The notes under the pieces: generated by a model
The model's input: only the letters and a program-made list of their open reading frames with translations
Database searches by the model: none
Told to the model about the DNA's origin: nothing
Shown: positions 1-8,507 of the stretch, one piece after another
How positions within the stretch are numbered: position 1 is the stretch's first letter
How the letters are laid out: every line of letters begins with the position of its first letter
Made by a program: the position numbers and the translations under genes
NCBI GenBank assembly: GCA_910585385.1
Contig: CAJUDV010000005.1
Coordinates: 1-64,000, forward strand
Source: an uncultured Oscillibacter sp.
Lineage (GTDB): Bacteria; Bacillota; Clostridia; Oscillospirales; Oscillospiraceae
Reading direction: 5' to 3'
Length of the DNA stretch: 64,000 bases

Positions 1-685
1 CCTCCCGGAGCTGGAAGGCCGTGTCCGGGTTGATGACGGTGGAGCGCATCAGGGGGTGCTCGCTGTTCAGGGCGCCCGCCCGGAAGCGGGCCAGGGCCGC
101 CCGGTCCACCAGGCCCGCCAGGTCGCCGTAGTCCAGCACGTCGATTTTTTGGATCTCGTGGGAGGTGCGGAAGCCGTCGAAGAAGTGCATGAAGGGCACC
201 CGGCTCCGGATGGCGGAGAGGTGGGCCACGGCGGCCAGGTCCATGCACTCCTGGACACAGGAGGAGGCCAGCTGGGCAAAGCCGGTCTGGCGGCAGGCCA
301 TGACGTCGGAGTGGTCCCCGAAGATGGAAAAGGCGCTGGTGCCCACGGTCCTGGCCGCCACGTGGATGACGCCGGGCAGCAGCTGCCCCGCGATGCGGTA
401 CAGCGGCGGCACCATCAGCATCAGACCCTGGCTGGCGGTGTAGCTGGTGGTGAGGGCCCCGGTCTCCAGGGACCCGTGCATGGCCCCGCAGGCCCCGGCC
501 TCGCTCTGCATCTCCATGAGCCGCACCGGCTGGCCGAAGATGTTTTTCATCCCGTTGGCGGCCCAGGTGTCCACGTGCTCCGCCATGGGGCTGGAGGGCG
601 TGATGGGGTAGATCGTCGCAACCTCGGTAAAGGCGTAGCTGGCATAGGCGGCGGCCTCGTTGCCGTCCATGGTCTTGCGTTTCAT
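1..685 (-). CDS. nifJ: Pyruvate:ferredoxin (flavodoxin) oxidoreductase, N-terminal part, cut by window edge
   Basis: The enzyme oxidatively decarboxylates pyruvate to acetyl-CoA and CO2 and reduces ferredoxin in the cytoplasm. About 228 N-terminal residues are visible on the reverse strand. They begin MKRKTMDGNEAAAYASYAFTE and continue with ATIYPITPSSPMAEHVD, the signature of domain I of single-chain PFOR; the stretch with MEMQSEAGACGAMHG follows. The ATG at 685 is preceded by an AGGGGGA ribosome site. A sigma-A-like promoter lies upstream at 748-776. The rest of the roughly 1,170-residue protein lies left of the window. It is a central enzyme for an amino-acid fermenter making acetyl-CoA, which Kce in the lysine pathway also consumes. 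Identification is firm; the full domain order cannot be checked. Confidence 0.93.
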   Translation of the reverse strand, partial: MKRKTMDGNEAAAYASYAFTEVATIYPITPSSPMAEHVDTWAANGMKNIFGQPVRLMEMQSEAGACGAMHGSLETGALTTSYTASQGLMLMVPPLYRIAGQLLPGVIHVAARTVGTSAFSIFGDHSDVMACRQTGFAQLASSCVQECMDLAAVAHLSAIRSRVPFMHFFDGFRTSHEIQKIDVLDYGDLAGLVDRAALARFRAGALNSEHPLMRSTVINPDTAFQLRE

Positions 686-747
686 TGAGATTCCCCCTGT
701 TCTGACTTTTTGTTTCCCGCGGCGGCGGGCGACGTTATCATACATCT

Positions 748-776
748 ATTATGGCAGTCTGACATCATGCTGTCAA
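748..776 (-). promoter_or_regulatory. Sigma-A-type promoter for nifJ
   Basis: On the reverse strand TTGACA (771-776) and CATAAT (748-753) are separated by exactly 17 bp and point toward nifJ, leaving a leader of about 55 nt. Confidence 0.65.
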
Positions 777-933
777 GGGGCAAAAGCGCGGGGCTGGAAG
801 AAACGCCTTTCATCTCCCGCGTGCTGCGCGGCTTCCCGGCGGCTGGACTTTGACTTTACTATGAGAAAGGGGATTCCGGCGGGAGATGGAGGTCTGCCGG
901 AGATCTCCGGCTCAGCCGACGCGCAAGAGACAG

Positions 934-978
934 AACCGGCCTCATTTTCAGATGTTCTGGATGTCAGGCCGGTTTTTT
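934..978 (+). terminator. Intrinsic-terminator-like hairpin with T6, no gene upstream on this strand
   Basis: Arms AACCGGCCT (934-942) and AGGCCGGTT (966-974) are perfectly complementary and run into six T residues. The loop is unusually long, about 23 nt. No plus-strand gene precedes it in the window, because nifJ points the other way. It could end a short untranslated transcript or simply insulate the promoter that follows immediately. Confidence 0.5.
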
Positions 979-979
979 G

Positions 980-1008
980 TTGACGGAGCGGGAGATTGGC
1001 GGTATAAT
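980..1008 (+). promoter_or_regulatory. Sigma-A-type promoter for the methyltransferase gene and perhaps the following operon
   Basis: TTGACG (980-985) and TATAAT (1003-1008) are spaced by 17 bp, about 100 nt before the ATG at 1107. This is the only strong promoter seen before the plus-strand run up to 8.5 kb. Confidence 0.75.
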
Positions 1009-1106
1009 AAAATGATTTACCATATCATGACGCCGAAAGGCGCCAATATGATGCCAGCCAGTTCCGCCGTCCTTGAAGCGGAGGCGGGAGTAGGGAGGAA
1101 CGCGAG

Positions 1107-1970
1107 ATGTGGATTGCGGACAAGTGGGAGGACTATGAGCTGCTGGACTGCGGCGGCGGCGAGCGGCTGGAGCGGTGGGACAGCCAGGTGCTGGTGCGCC
1201 CGGACCCCCAGGCCATCTGGGAGACACCCCGGAGAAACCCCGCGTGGAAGCGGGCGGACGGGCGGTATCTCCGCTCCCACACCGGCGGCGGCCACTGGGA
1301 GAAGAAGGCCCTGCCGGAGAACTGGAGGATTCGCTACGGGCCCCTGACCTTCCAGGTCAAGCCCATGAATTTCAAGCACACCGGCCTCTTTCCGGAGCAG
1401 GCGGCCAACTGGGATTTCGTCATGGACAAGATCCAAAGCGCCGGGCGGCCCGTGCGGGTGCTGAACCTCTTTGCCTACACCGGCGGGGCCACGGTGGCCT
1501 GCGCCAAGGCCGGGGCCAGCGTGTGCCATGTGGACGCCGCCAAGGGCATGGTGGCCTGGGGGAAGGAGAACGCCAGGCTCTCCGGGCTGGAGGAGGCCCC
1601 CATCCGCTGGATTGTGGATGACTGCGCCAAGTTCGTGGAGCGGGAGATCCGCCGGGGGCGGCGGTACGACGCCGTCATCATGGACCCGCCCAGCTACGGC
1701 CGGGGGCCCGGCGGCGAGGTGTGGAAGCTGGAGGAGAACCTGTACCCCTTTGTGAAGCTGTGCGCCGGGGTGCTGTCGGACAGGCCCCTCTTCGTGCTCA
1801 TCAACTCCTACACCACGGGGCTGGCCCCGTCGGTGCTGGGGTACCTGCTGAACATCCTGGTGGCGGAGAAGTACGGCGGGAAGTGCGCCTGGGACGAGCT
1901 GGGCCTGCCCGTCACGGAGACGGGACTTGCCCTGCCCTGCGGGGCCACGGGGAGATGGTTTTCAGAGTGA
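1107..1970 (+). CDS. Class I SAM-dependent methyltransferase, rRNA-methyltransferase-like
   Basis: Predicted 287-residue cytoplasmic methyltransferase. Residues about 118-130 read VLNLFAYTGGATVA, the SAM-binding motif I. DPPSYG at about 193-198 is the catalytic DPPxY-type motif seen in the RlmI/RlmK and PF10672 group, which methylate nucleobases in RNA. The N-terminal third (KADKW-like start, HTGLFPEQAANWDF) matches the substrate-side region of that group. The ATG at 1107 follows GGGAGG with good spacing and lies 100 nt downstream of a consensus promoter. The exact base modified cannot be read from sequence. It sits first in a run with VanZ-like and ECF transporter genes, with no obvious functional link. 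Confidence 0.85.
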   Translation: MWIADKWEDYELLDCGGGERLERWDSQVLVRPDPQAIWETPRRNPAWKRADGRYLRSHTGGGHWEKKALPENWRIRYGPLTFQVKPMNFKHTGLFPEQAANWDFVMDKIQSAGRPVRVLNLFAYTGGATVACAKAGASVCHVDAAKGMVAWGKENARLSGLEEAPIRWIVDDCAKFVEREIRRGRRYDAVIMDPPSYGRGPGGEVWKLEENLYPFVKLCAGVLSDRPLFVLINSYTTGLAPSVLGYLLNILVAEKYGGKCAWDELGLPVTETGLALPCGATGRWFSE

Positions 1971-1989
1971 CGGCACGGAGGAGCGCCAT

Positions 1990-2598
1990 ATGATACGGTA
2001 TGTTTGGCTCACATGGCAGTATCTGACGCGGATGCTGCCCGGCGCTCTGGCGGCGCTGGCGCTGTATGTCTGCCTGTACCCGGGGCGGCGGAGAAGACTG
2101 CGGGCCGCGGGCCTGGCCAGTTCCCGGCTGCGGGAGTGTCTGCTGGCGCTGTTTTGGATGTTTGGCGGCGGTATGGCGGCGCTGACGCTGACGCCGTGGG
2201 GATTCGACCTGTTTTCCGTACTGCGCTGGGGCTGGGCGGGGCCGTTTTTCCGGCTGGGGGACATGAATCTGATCCCCTTTCAGACGTTTGCCCTCAGCGG
2301 GGTTCTGCTGTACACGCTGCTGGGCAACATTGTCATGTTCCTGCCCTTTGGTTTTTTCCCGCCCCTTTTGTGGCGGGGATACACCTGGAAGCGCGCCCTT
2401 GCTGCGGGGGTGTGCGTCACGGGCTTTATTGAATCCTGGCAGCTGCTTGTGGGCAGGGCCTTCGATATAGACGATTTGATGCTGAACACCTTTGGGACTC
2501 TCTGCGGCTTTTGGCTGTGGCTGGCGCTGCGGCGGCCGGCCCCGGGGCTTGCGGGGAAATTCCATGTGGATTTCAATGAGGAATGTATCCATGAATGA
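1990..2598 (+). CDS. VanZ-like membrane protein
   Basis: A 202-residue integral membrane protein with about four or five hydrophobic segments. The family pattern is clear: LIPFQTF and LGNIVMFLPFGFFPPLL in the middle, then FIESWQLLVGRAFDIDDLMLNTFGTLCGFW near the end, with the conserved E, Q, D-D and N-G residues of VanZ. VanZ gives low-level teicoplanin resistance in the vanA cluster, but most chromosomal members have no known role, so no resistance phenotype is claimed. The start at 1990 is chosen because GGAGG lies 8 nt upstream and the family begins near here. The stop overlaps the start of ecfA1 by 8 nt, which suggests coupled translation. Confidence 0.8.
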   Translation: MIRYVWLTWQYLTRMLPGALAALALYVCLYPGRRRRLRAAGLASSRLRECLLALFWMFGGGMAALTLTPWGFDLFSVLRWGWAGPFFRLGDMNLIPFQTFALSGVLLYTLLGNIVMFLPFGFFPPLLWRGYTWKRALAAGVCVTGFIESWQLLVGRAFDIDDLMLNTFGTLCGFWLWLALRRPAPGLAGKFHVDFNEECIHE

Positions 2599-3445
2599 GA
2601 TGATTGAGACCGAGAGCCTCCGCTTCGCCTACCCGGCGGACGAGGGCGGAGAACCGGTGTTCGCCCTGCGGGGCGTGGACCTGACCATTGAGAAGGGCAG
2701 CTTTGTGGTGGTGCTGGGGCACAACGGCTCGGGAAAGTCCACCCTGGCCAAGACCTTCAACGCCGTGCTGCTGCCGACGGGGGGCAAGGTCTATGTGGAG
2801 GGTATGGACACCCTGGACGAGGGCCTGCTGCTGGCCGTCCGCCAGCGGGTGGGCATGGTGTTCCAGAACCCGGACAACCAGATTGTGGCCAATGTGGTGG
2901 AGGAGGACGTGGCCTTTGCCCCGGAGAACCTGGGAGTTCCCTCAGAGGAGATTCGCCGGCGGGTGGACGACGCCCTGCGGACCGTGGGAATGTACGACTT
3001 TGTGCGCCACGCCCCCCACCTCCTCTCCGGCGGGCAGAAGCAGCGGATCGCCATCGCCGGGGTGCTGGCCATGGAGCCGGAGTGCATCGTGCTGGACGAG
3101 GCCACGGCCATGCTGGACCCCATCGGGCGGCAGGAGGTGCTGTCCACCGTCCACCGGCTGAACCGGGAGAAGGGCATCACGGTGGTGCTCATCACCCACC
3201 ATATGAACGAGGCGGAGGAGGCGGACCGGGTGATTGTCATGGACGGCGGAACGGTGGCCATGGACGGCGCCCCGGCGGAGGTCTTTACCCAGGTGGAGGC
3301 CCTGCGGCACATGGGGCTGACGGTGCCGGACACCGTGGACCTGCTGGACCGCCTGCGGCGGGATGGGGTGGAGGTGCCCCTGGACGCGCTGACGGTGGGA
3401 GCCTGCGCGGACGCCATTGCGGCGGAGTTTGGAAATTCAGACTAG
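2591..3445 (+). CDS. ecfA1: Energy-coupling factor transporter ATPase EcfA1
   Basis: One of two ABC ATPases that power an ECF vitamin/cofactor importer at the inner face of the membrane. The 284-residue protein shows Walker A GHNGSGKST, the Q-loop region VFQNPDNQIVA, signature LSGGQKQR, Walker B IVLDEATAMLD and the switch histidine in LITHHMNEA. Both the NPDNQ Q-loop and the DEATAMLD Walker B are typical of EcfA1 rather than EcfA2. The ATG at 2591 overlaps the upstream stop, and GAGG lies 10 nt before it. It forms a module with ecfA2 and ecfT downstream. No substrate-binding S component is encoded nearby, so this is probably the shared group II ECF module. Confidence 0.93.
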   Translation: MNEMIETESLRFAYPADEGGEPVFALRGVDLTIEKGSFVVVLGHNGSGKSTLAKTFNAVLLPTGGKVYVEGMDTLDEGLLLAVRQRVGMVFQNPDNQIVANVVEEDVAFAPENLGVPSEEIRRRVDDALRTVGMYDFVRHAPHLLSGGQKQRIAIAGVLAMEPECIVLDEATAMLDPIGRQEVLSTVHRLNREKGITVVLITHHMNEAEEADRVIVMDGGTVAMDGAPAEVFTQVEALRHMGLTVPDTVDLLDRLRRDGVEVPLDALTVGACADAIAAEFGNSD

Positions 3446-3457
3446 GAGGGCCTGGAC

Positions 3458-3832
3458 ATGAAACGACGGATGTGGATTGGTCTGCTGCTGACGCTGGTTC
3501 TGTGCGGCTGCTCGGGAGAGGCGGAGGTGGTCAATACATTCACCGAGACGCCGGAGGAGCTTATCACGGAGCGGATCGAGCAGGGAGAGGAAGTTACCAC
3601 GCAGACCTACTATGAACTGAGCGACGGCACATGGAAGACGGATGACTGCGCCTATCAGTACAGGCTGGTGGTGACGGGGCGGCTGCATAACGCCGTGAAG
3701 GACACCACCTACACGATTCTCAGCAACATCGAGGAGATCACCTTCGACCAGGCGTGGAAGGCCAGCGGACTGAGCAGCAGTACAGAGGACTATTTTGCGG
3801 GAGAGGACGCAGTCTTTGTGGCCATTCAGTAG
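3458..3832 (+). CDS. Small putative lipoprotein inserted between ecfA1 and ecfA2
   Basis: A 124-residue protein starting MKRRMWIGLLLTLVLCGCSGEAEVV, which is a lipoprotein-type signal peptide with the lipid-accepting cysteine in LCGC at about residue 18. The mature part is acidic and has no family I recognise. It contains TYYELSDGTWKTDDCAYQYRLVVTGR and a conserved-looking YTILSNIEEITFDQAWKASGLSS. TAGGAGG overlaps the ecfA1 stop and gives the ATG at 3458 a strong ribosome site. Its position inside an ECF module, between the two ATPase genes, is unusual. It may be a surface accessory or just a passenger; no function is claimed. Confidence 0.75.
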   Translation: MKRRMWIGLLLTLVLCGCSGEAEVVNTFTETPEELITERIEQGEEVTTQTYYELSDGTWKTDDCAYQYRLVVTGRLHNAVKDTTYTILSNIEEITFDQAWKASGLSSSTEDYFAGEDAVFVAIQ

Positions 3833-3833
3833 G

Positions 3834-4775
3834 ATGGACGGAGACGTTTTGAATACAGATGCGCGGGGGGAGTCCCTGCGCGCAGGGGGAGAGACGGCCT
3901 TGGAGACCATACAGCCCATTTTACAAGTAAACAACCTCACCCATACCTACGGCATCGGCACCCCCTTTCAGCGCAGCGCGGTGGAGGGCTTGAGCTTTGA
4001 TGTGCGGCCCGGGGAGTTCCTGGGCATCATCGGCCACACCGGCTCCGGGAAGTCCACGCTGATCCAGCACCTCAACGGCCTTCTGCGCCCCACCTCCGGC
4101 CAGGTGCTGCTCAGCGGAAAGGACATCTGGGCGGAGCCCAAAAAGATCCGGGACGTGCGGTTCCGGGTGGGGCTGGTGTTCCAGTACCCGGAGTACCAGC
4201 TCTTTGAGGAGACCGTCTACAAGGACATCTCCTTCGGCCCCATGAACCAAGGAAAGACTGGGGCGGAGCTGGATCACGCCGTCCGGGAGGCGGCGCGGCT
4301 GGTGGGCATCCGGGACGAGCAATTGGACAAGTCCCCCTTTGAGCTCTCCGGCGGGCAGAAGCGCCGGGTGGCCCTGGCGGGGGTGCTGGCCATGGAGCCG
4401 GAGGTGCTGGTGCTGGACGAGCCCACGGCGGGATTGGACCCGGCGGGCAGGGAGAACCTGATGGCCAACATCCGGGACTTCCATCGCAACCGCCGCACCA
4501 CGGTGATTTTGGTGAGCCACAGCATGGACGAGATCGCCCGGAACGTGGACCGGATTCTGGTGCTGAAATCCGCCCATATCCTCATGGACGGCACGCCGGC
4601 GGAGGTGTTCGCCCAGGCGGACGCCCTCCTGGAGGCGGGGCTGGACGTGCCCCAGGTGACGCGGGTGGCCATGGCGTTAAAGGCCCGGGGACTGGACGTG
4701 GACCCGGCGGTGTACACCGTGGAGGACCTGGAGCGGCAGCTGCTGGCGCTCAAGAAGGGAGGGGCCCCATGCTGA
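3834..4775 (+). CDS. ecfA2: Energy-coupling factor transporter ATPase EcfA2
   Basis: Second ABC ATPase of the ECF module. Domains in order are the A-loop region LTHTYGIGTPFQRSAVEG, Walker A GHTGSGKST, Q-loop FQYPEYQLFEETV, signature LSGGQKRR, Walker B VLVLDEPTAGLDP and H-loop LVSHSMDEIA. The FQYPEYQLF and DEPTAGLDP forms are typical of EcfA2. The start is uncertain. The ATG at 3834 lies 1 nt after the previous stop and has no good ribosome site. A TTG at 3900 has AGGGGGA 9 nt upstream and leaves a tail length closer to the family. With the ATG the protein is 313 residues, with the TTG 291. It overlaps ecfT by a few nucleotides. Confidence 0.92.
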   Translation: MDGDVLNTDARGESLRAGGETALETIQPILQVNNLTHTYGIGTPFQRSAVEGLSFDVRPGEFLGIIGHTGSGKSTLIQHLNGLLRPTSGQVLLSGKDIWAEPKKIRDVRFRVGLVFQYPEYQLFEETVYKDISFGPMNQGKTGAELDHAVREAARLVGIRDEQLDKSPFELSGGQKRRVALAGVLAMEPEVLVLDEPTAGLDPAGRENLMANIRDFHRNRRTTVILVSHSMDEIARNVDRILVLKSAHILMDGTPAEVFAQADALLEAGLDVPQVTRVAMALKARGLDVDPAVYTVEDLERQLLALKKGGAPC

Positions 4776-5575
4776 AAGACATCACCCTGGGCCAGTACTT
4801 CCCAGGCGACACCCCAGCCCACCGGCTGGACCCCCGGACGAAGATATTGCTGGTGCTGCTCTACATCATCGCCCTGTTCTGCGCCCGGGGCGCGGCGGGC
4901 TACGGCGTGCTGGCCCTGACGCTGGCGGTGTGCGTCCGCGTCTCCAGGGTAGGCATCAGGGCGTTGGTGCGGGGGCTCAAGCCGGTGCTGTTCATCATCG
5001 TCTTCACCGGGCTTTTGAACCTCTTCTTTACGCCGGGCACGAGAAATCTGGTGGAGTGGGGGCCGGTCCGCGTGTCGGACGCCGGCGTCCACAACGCCGT
5101 CTTCATGGTGCTGCGGATCATGCTGCTGATTATGGGCACCTTCCTCATGACCTACACCACCAGCCCCATCAGCCTCACCGATGGGCTGGAGCGGCTGCTC
5201 AACGGCCTCAAGCGGCTCCATGTGCCGGTCCACGAGCTGGCCATGATGATGTCCATCGCCCTGCGGTTTATCCCCACGCTGATTGAGGAGACGGACAAGA
5301 TCATGTCCGCCCAGAAGGCCCGGGGGGCCGATTTTGAGAGCGGGAACCTCGTGCAGAAGGCCAAGGCCCTGATTCCCATTCTGGTGCCCCTCTTCATCAG
5401 CGCCTTCCGCCGGGCCGACGAGCTGGCCACGGCCATGGAGTGCCGGTGCTACCACGGTGGCCAGGGGCGGACGAAGCTCCACGTGCTGAAGTACCAGGGG
5501 CGGGATTATATCGCGCTGGCCATGGGGGCCGTGATCCTGGCGGGGGTTATCGCCCTGGGGCGGTTTGGGATTTGA
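4769..5575 (+). CDS. ecfT: Energy-coupling factor transporter transmembrane protein EcfT
   Basis: A 268-residue integral membrane scaffold that couples EcfA1/EcfA2 to an S component. It opens with the usual GQYFPGDTPAHRLDPRTKILL and has about five hydrophobic segments. The two coupling-helix motifs are visible as QKARGADFES (about residues 188-197) and AMECRCYHGG (about 220-229), corresponding to the ARG motifs that dock into the ATPase grooves. GGGAGG precedes the ATG, which overlaps the ecfA2 stop. With A1 and A2 this makes a complete ECF energising module. The vitamin or metal taken up is set by S proteins encoded elsewhere. Confidence 0.93.
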   Translation: MLKDITLGQYFPGDTPAHRLDPRTKILLVLLYIIALFCARGAAGYGVLALTLAVCVRVSRVGIRALVRGLKPVLFIIVFTGLLNLFFTPGTRNLVEWGPVRVSDAGVHNAVFMVLRIMLLIMGTFLMTYTTSPISLTDGLERLLNGLKRLHVPVHELAMMMSIALRFIPTLIEETDKIMSAQKARGADFESGNLVQKAKALIPILVPLFISAFRRADELATAMECRCYHGGQGRTKLHVLKYQGRDYIALAMGAVILAGVIALGRFGI

Positions 5576-5606
5576 TTTGACTGGGAGTTGGGAATAGGAG
5601 GCGGAT

Positions 5607-6527
5607 GTGAGGAAAAATTGGATGCAGGGCGGGCTGGCAGTTTTATGCGCGGTTCTGGCCCTGACGCTGTTCTTCCAGCAGCGGAGGGTGGAGGCCCTGG
5701 AACAGGCGGCCCAGACGTACGATGCGCTGCGGAATGAATGCGACACGCTGCGGATGGAACTTGACTCGGTGAAAGCCGACCTGCGGGAGACGCTGGAGCG
5801 CGAGACGGAGCTGAGAGCGGAGCTGGGGACAAGACCCACCGCGGGCGGGCGCGCCGCTGCCTACGCCGTGGACGTTGAGGGCGTGGACCTGGCGGGGCGG
5901 ACCGTTACGCTGGCGGTGTCTGTGGACCTGGCCGCGGCGGACGAGAACGCCAGGGCCTCCGTGGTGACGGACGCGGCGGAGCACCACGACGCCCTGGAGA
6001 CGCCTTTGATCAGGGGAGAGGACGGCCGGTACACCGGGAGCGTTACGCTGCCCCTGGAGCCCGATGACCGGGTGCAGATGCGGCTTCTGACCACAGTGGG
6101 AGGCGCGAAATACGCCGAGACCCTCTGTGCCCACCACTCCCTTATGGAGCTGCTGCCCGTTCAGCTGAACAGCTGGAGCGGGGAGGCGGAATATGCGGAC
6201 GGAAAGCTGATCTTCTCCGGATGGACCTTCCGCCCGGAGGACGGACAGGGCGGCCCGGCGGAGATTTGGGAGCCGAGGCTGGAGCTGGCCCGGGACGGAG
6301 CGCCGTGGATGGATTTCGGCCTGACGGAGGAGGCGGATGCCTGTGTGCAGACGCCGGATTCCATAGGGATGGACTGTCAGGAGGGGGATTCCATCGCCGT
6401 GAATTTTACCTGCACGGACCGGTACGGCCTGCGCTATGCCTTCTCGGCCGGATGGTGGGAGGTTAAAAACGGTCAGGCTGTGCGGCACTGGCCCGCAGCG
6501 GCCAGGCCGGGCCTGCGCTGGGAGTGA
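5607..6527 (+). CDS. Membrane-anchored coiled-coil protein of unknown function
   Basis: A 306-residue protein starting at GTG 5607, with TAGGAGG just upstream. A short basic tip is followed by one hydrophobic segment (GGLAVLCAVLALTLFF, about residues 8-23). A heptad-rich coiled coil of about 50 residues follows (VEALEQAAQTYDALRNECDTLRMELDSVKADLRETLERE). The rest is an acidic extracellular region, rich in beta-type sequence, with motifs such as LIFSGWTFRPEDGQGG. The topology suggests a surface protein held by a single N-terminal helix. I do not recognise a family. It lies between ecfT and truA with short gaps and is probably in the same transcript. Confidence 0.7.
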   Translation: MRKNWMQGGLAVLCAVLALTLFFQQRRVEALEQAAQTYDALRNECDTLRMELDSVKADLRETLERETELRAELGTRPTAGGRAAAYAVDVEGVDLAGRTVTLAVSVDLAAADENARASVVTDAAEHHDALETPLIRGEDGRYTGSVTLPLEPDDRVQMRLLTTVGGAKYAETLCAHHSLMELLPVQLNSWSGEAEYADGKLIFSGWTFRPEDGQGGPAEIWEPRLELARDGAPWMDFGLTEEADACVQTPDSIGMDCQEGDSIAVNFTCTDRYGLRYAFSAGWWEVKNGQAVRHWPAAARPGLRWE

Positions 6528-6536
6528 GGAGGACCC

Positions 6537-7292
6537 ATGCGCAACATTGCATTAAAGCTCATGTACAACGGCACCGCCTACCATGGCTGGCAGGTGCAGA
6601 AAAACGCCGCCTCTGTCTGCGAGACACTGCAAAATGCACTGGAGAAGATCACCGGGGAGAAAGTGCACCTCACCGGCTGCGGCCGCACCGACGCCGGCGT
6701 TCACGCCGAGCGGTACATCGCAAACTTCCGCACCGAGAGCCGCATTCCTGTGGAGCGGCTGCCCTTTGCCGTCAACACCCACACGCCGGAGGACATCGCC
6801 GTGGAAGCCGCCTTCGAGGTGGCGGAGGACTTCAACGCCATCGGCTCGTGCCTGAAAAAGGAGTATACCTACCGCATCTACAACTCCCGGGTGAAGAATC
6901 CGTTTTATGTCAACCGGGCGTACTTCTACCCCAAGCGGCTGGACGAGGAATATTTAAACCGGGCGGCCTATATGTTCGTGGGCACCCATGACTTCCGGGC
7001 GGTGCGCTCCGTGGGCACGGAGACGAAGTCCACCGTTCGCACGATCTACTGGTGTGATGTGTCCCGGGGCGGGGATCTTTTGGAATTGAAGGTCTGCGCC
7101 AATGGGTTTTTGTATAACATGGTACGGGCCATCACCGGCACCGTGCTCTACGCGGCGGAGGGAAAATTCACCCCGGAGGACATCCCCGCCATTTTGGAGA
7201 GGGGAGACCGAACTCTGGCGGGACCCACAGTACCACCGGGGGGACTGTACCTCACAAGACTTTGGTACGAGGATGAGCGGCTCAATGGCTAA
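6537..7292 (+). CDS. truA: tRNA pseudouridine synthase A
   Basis: Converts uridines 38-40 in the tRNA anticodon arm to pseudouridine in the cytoplasm. The 251-residue length is normal for the family. The start MRNIALKLMYNGTAYHGWQVQ is typical, the catalytic aspartate is in GCGRTDAGVHAE (about D52), and FLYNMVRAITGTVL near residues 187-200 is the conserved C-terminal signature. GAGGA lies just before the ATG at 6537. Its last 8 nt overlap the start of the next gene. Confidence 0.96.
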   Translation: MRNIALKLMYNGTAYHGWQVQKNAASVCETLQNALEKITGEKVHLTGCGRTDAGVHAERYIANFRTESRIPVERLPFAVNTHTPEDIAVEAAFEVAEDFNAIGSCLKKEYTYRIYNSRVKNPFYVNRAYFYPKRLDEEYLNRAAYMFVGTHDFRAVRSVGTETKSTVRTIYWCDVSRGGDLLELKVCANGFLYNMVRAITGTVLYAAEGKFTPEDIPAILERGDRTLAGPTVPPGGLYLTRLWYEDERLNG

Positions 7293-8478
7293 CAGGACAA
7301 AAGACATCTGGAATGACGACGACGGCGCGGGATGGGCGGAGCGGCGCTCCGGCCGCCTGCGGCGGTTTCTCGTGTTCTTTTTGACCCTGGCGGCGGTGCT
7401 GGGCGTGGTGCTGGCGGCCGCCTACCGGGACGGCACGGGCTTTGACGTGCTGCGGCGGTATCTCACTTACGGCGGCTCCGCCAGTTCCGGTGAGGAGCGG
7501 TACCGCTATGACGCCTCCCCGGGCAGCCGCTTCGCGGTGCTGGGGGACCAGCTGGTGGTGCTGTCGGACAACTCTCTGCGGCTTTTGAACAAGGACGGCG
7601 GGGAGACCTGGTCCGCCCAGGTGAAGATGTCCGTTCCGGCCCTGAGCCAGGGCGGCGGCCGGGTGGCGGCTTACGACGTCGGCGGCAGATTCCTGTACGT
7701 TTTGGATGAGAGGGGAGAGGTGTTCCGCCTGGAGACGGAGGAGGATGAGCCCTTGATCTCCGCCACCCTGAACGCCAAGGGGATGCTGGCAGTGACGGCG
7801 GAGCGGCGGAACGCCAAGGGCGCCGTTACCGCTTACAGCGCGGACATGGGCCAGGTGGTGTTTGACATGACCTCCGATGAGCGGTTTGTGACGGAGGCCC
7901 GGGTCAGCGACGACGGGAACACATTGGCGGTGGTGCGGCTGGGGCAGGAGAACGGCGTGTTCGTCAGCAATGTGCTGCTGTACGACCTGCGGGAGCCGGG
8001 AAAAATCGAGCCCTTCGCGGATTACAGCATCTCTGACGGGCTGGTGCTTGCCACCGGCCAGCAGGACGGAAGATTTGTGACGGTATCGGACACCTGCGTG
8101 ACCTGTGCCTCCTACTCTGGCAGAGTGGAGGCCAGCTATGACTGCGGCGGGGCGTACCTGCGCAGTTACAGCCTGGGAGAGGAGTTCACTGCCCTGCTGC
8201 TGAACCGCTATCAGGCCGGAAACGTGGGGCGGCTGGTCACCTTGGACGCGGAGGGCGAGGAGCTGGGAAGCCTGGAGATCCATGAGGAGGTCCGGGGTCT
8301 CTCCGCGGCGGGGAGGTATCTGGCGGTACTGTACACGGACCGGTTGGTGGTGTATAATGAAAACTTGCAGGTATACGCCTCTCTGCGGGGCATTACCGGC
8401 GTCTCTGGGGCTCTGATGCGGCCGGACGGCTCGGCGCTGCTGCTGTCGGCGGAGTCCGCCAGCCAGTTTCTTCCCTAG
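7285..8478 (+). CDS. DUF5711-like single-pass membrane protein with beta-propeller-like extracellular part
   Basis: A 397-residue protein. About 27 cytoplasmic residues rich in D, R and S (NDDDGAGWAERRSGRLRR) precede one transmembrane segment (FLVFFLTLAAVLGVVLAAAY). A long extracellular region follows, made of repeated beta-strand units such as RFAVLGDQLVVLSDNSLRLLNKDGGETWSAQV, RVAAYDVGGRFLYVLDERGEVFRLE and YLAVLYTDRLVVYNENLQVYASL. These look like WD40/PQQ-type blades. This architecture is that of the clostridial DUF5711 family, whose function is unknown to me. The ATG at 7285 is preferred over the ATG at 7273 because GAGGA is better placed. It overlaps truA by 8 nt. Confidence 0.7.
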   Translation: MANRTKDIWNDDDGAGWAERRSGRLRRFLVFFLTLAAVLGVVLAAAYRDGTGFDVLRRYLTYGGSASSGEERYRYDASPGSRFAVLGDQLVVLSDNSLRLLNKDGGETWSAQVKMSVPALSQGGGRVAAYDVGGRFLYVLDERGEVFRLETEEDEPLISATLNAKGMLAVTAERRNAKGAVTAYSADMGQVVFDMTSDERFVTEARVSDDGNTLAVVRLGQENGVFVSNVLLYDLREPGKIEPFADYSISDGLVLATGQQDGRFVTVSDTCVTCASYSGRVEASYDCGGAYLRSYSLGEEFTALLLNRYQAGNVGRLVTLDAEGEELGSLEIHEEVRGLSAAGRYLAVLYTDRLVVYNENLQVYASLRGITGVSGALMRPDGSALLLSAESASQFLP

Positions 8479-8507
8479 TCCCGAATGTTGTCTTGAGGCG
8501 GCGGCGT

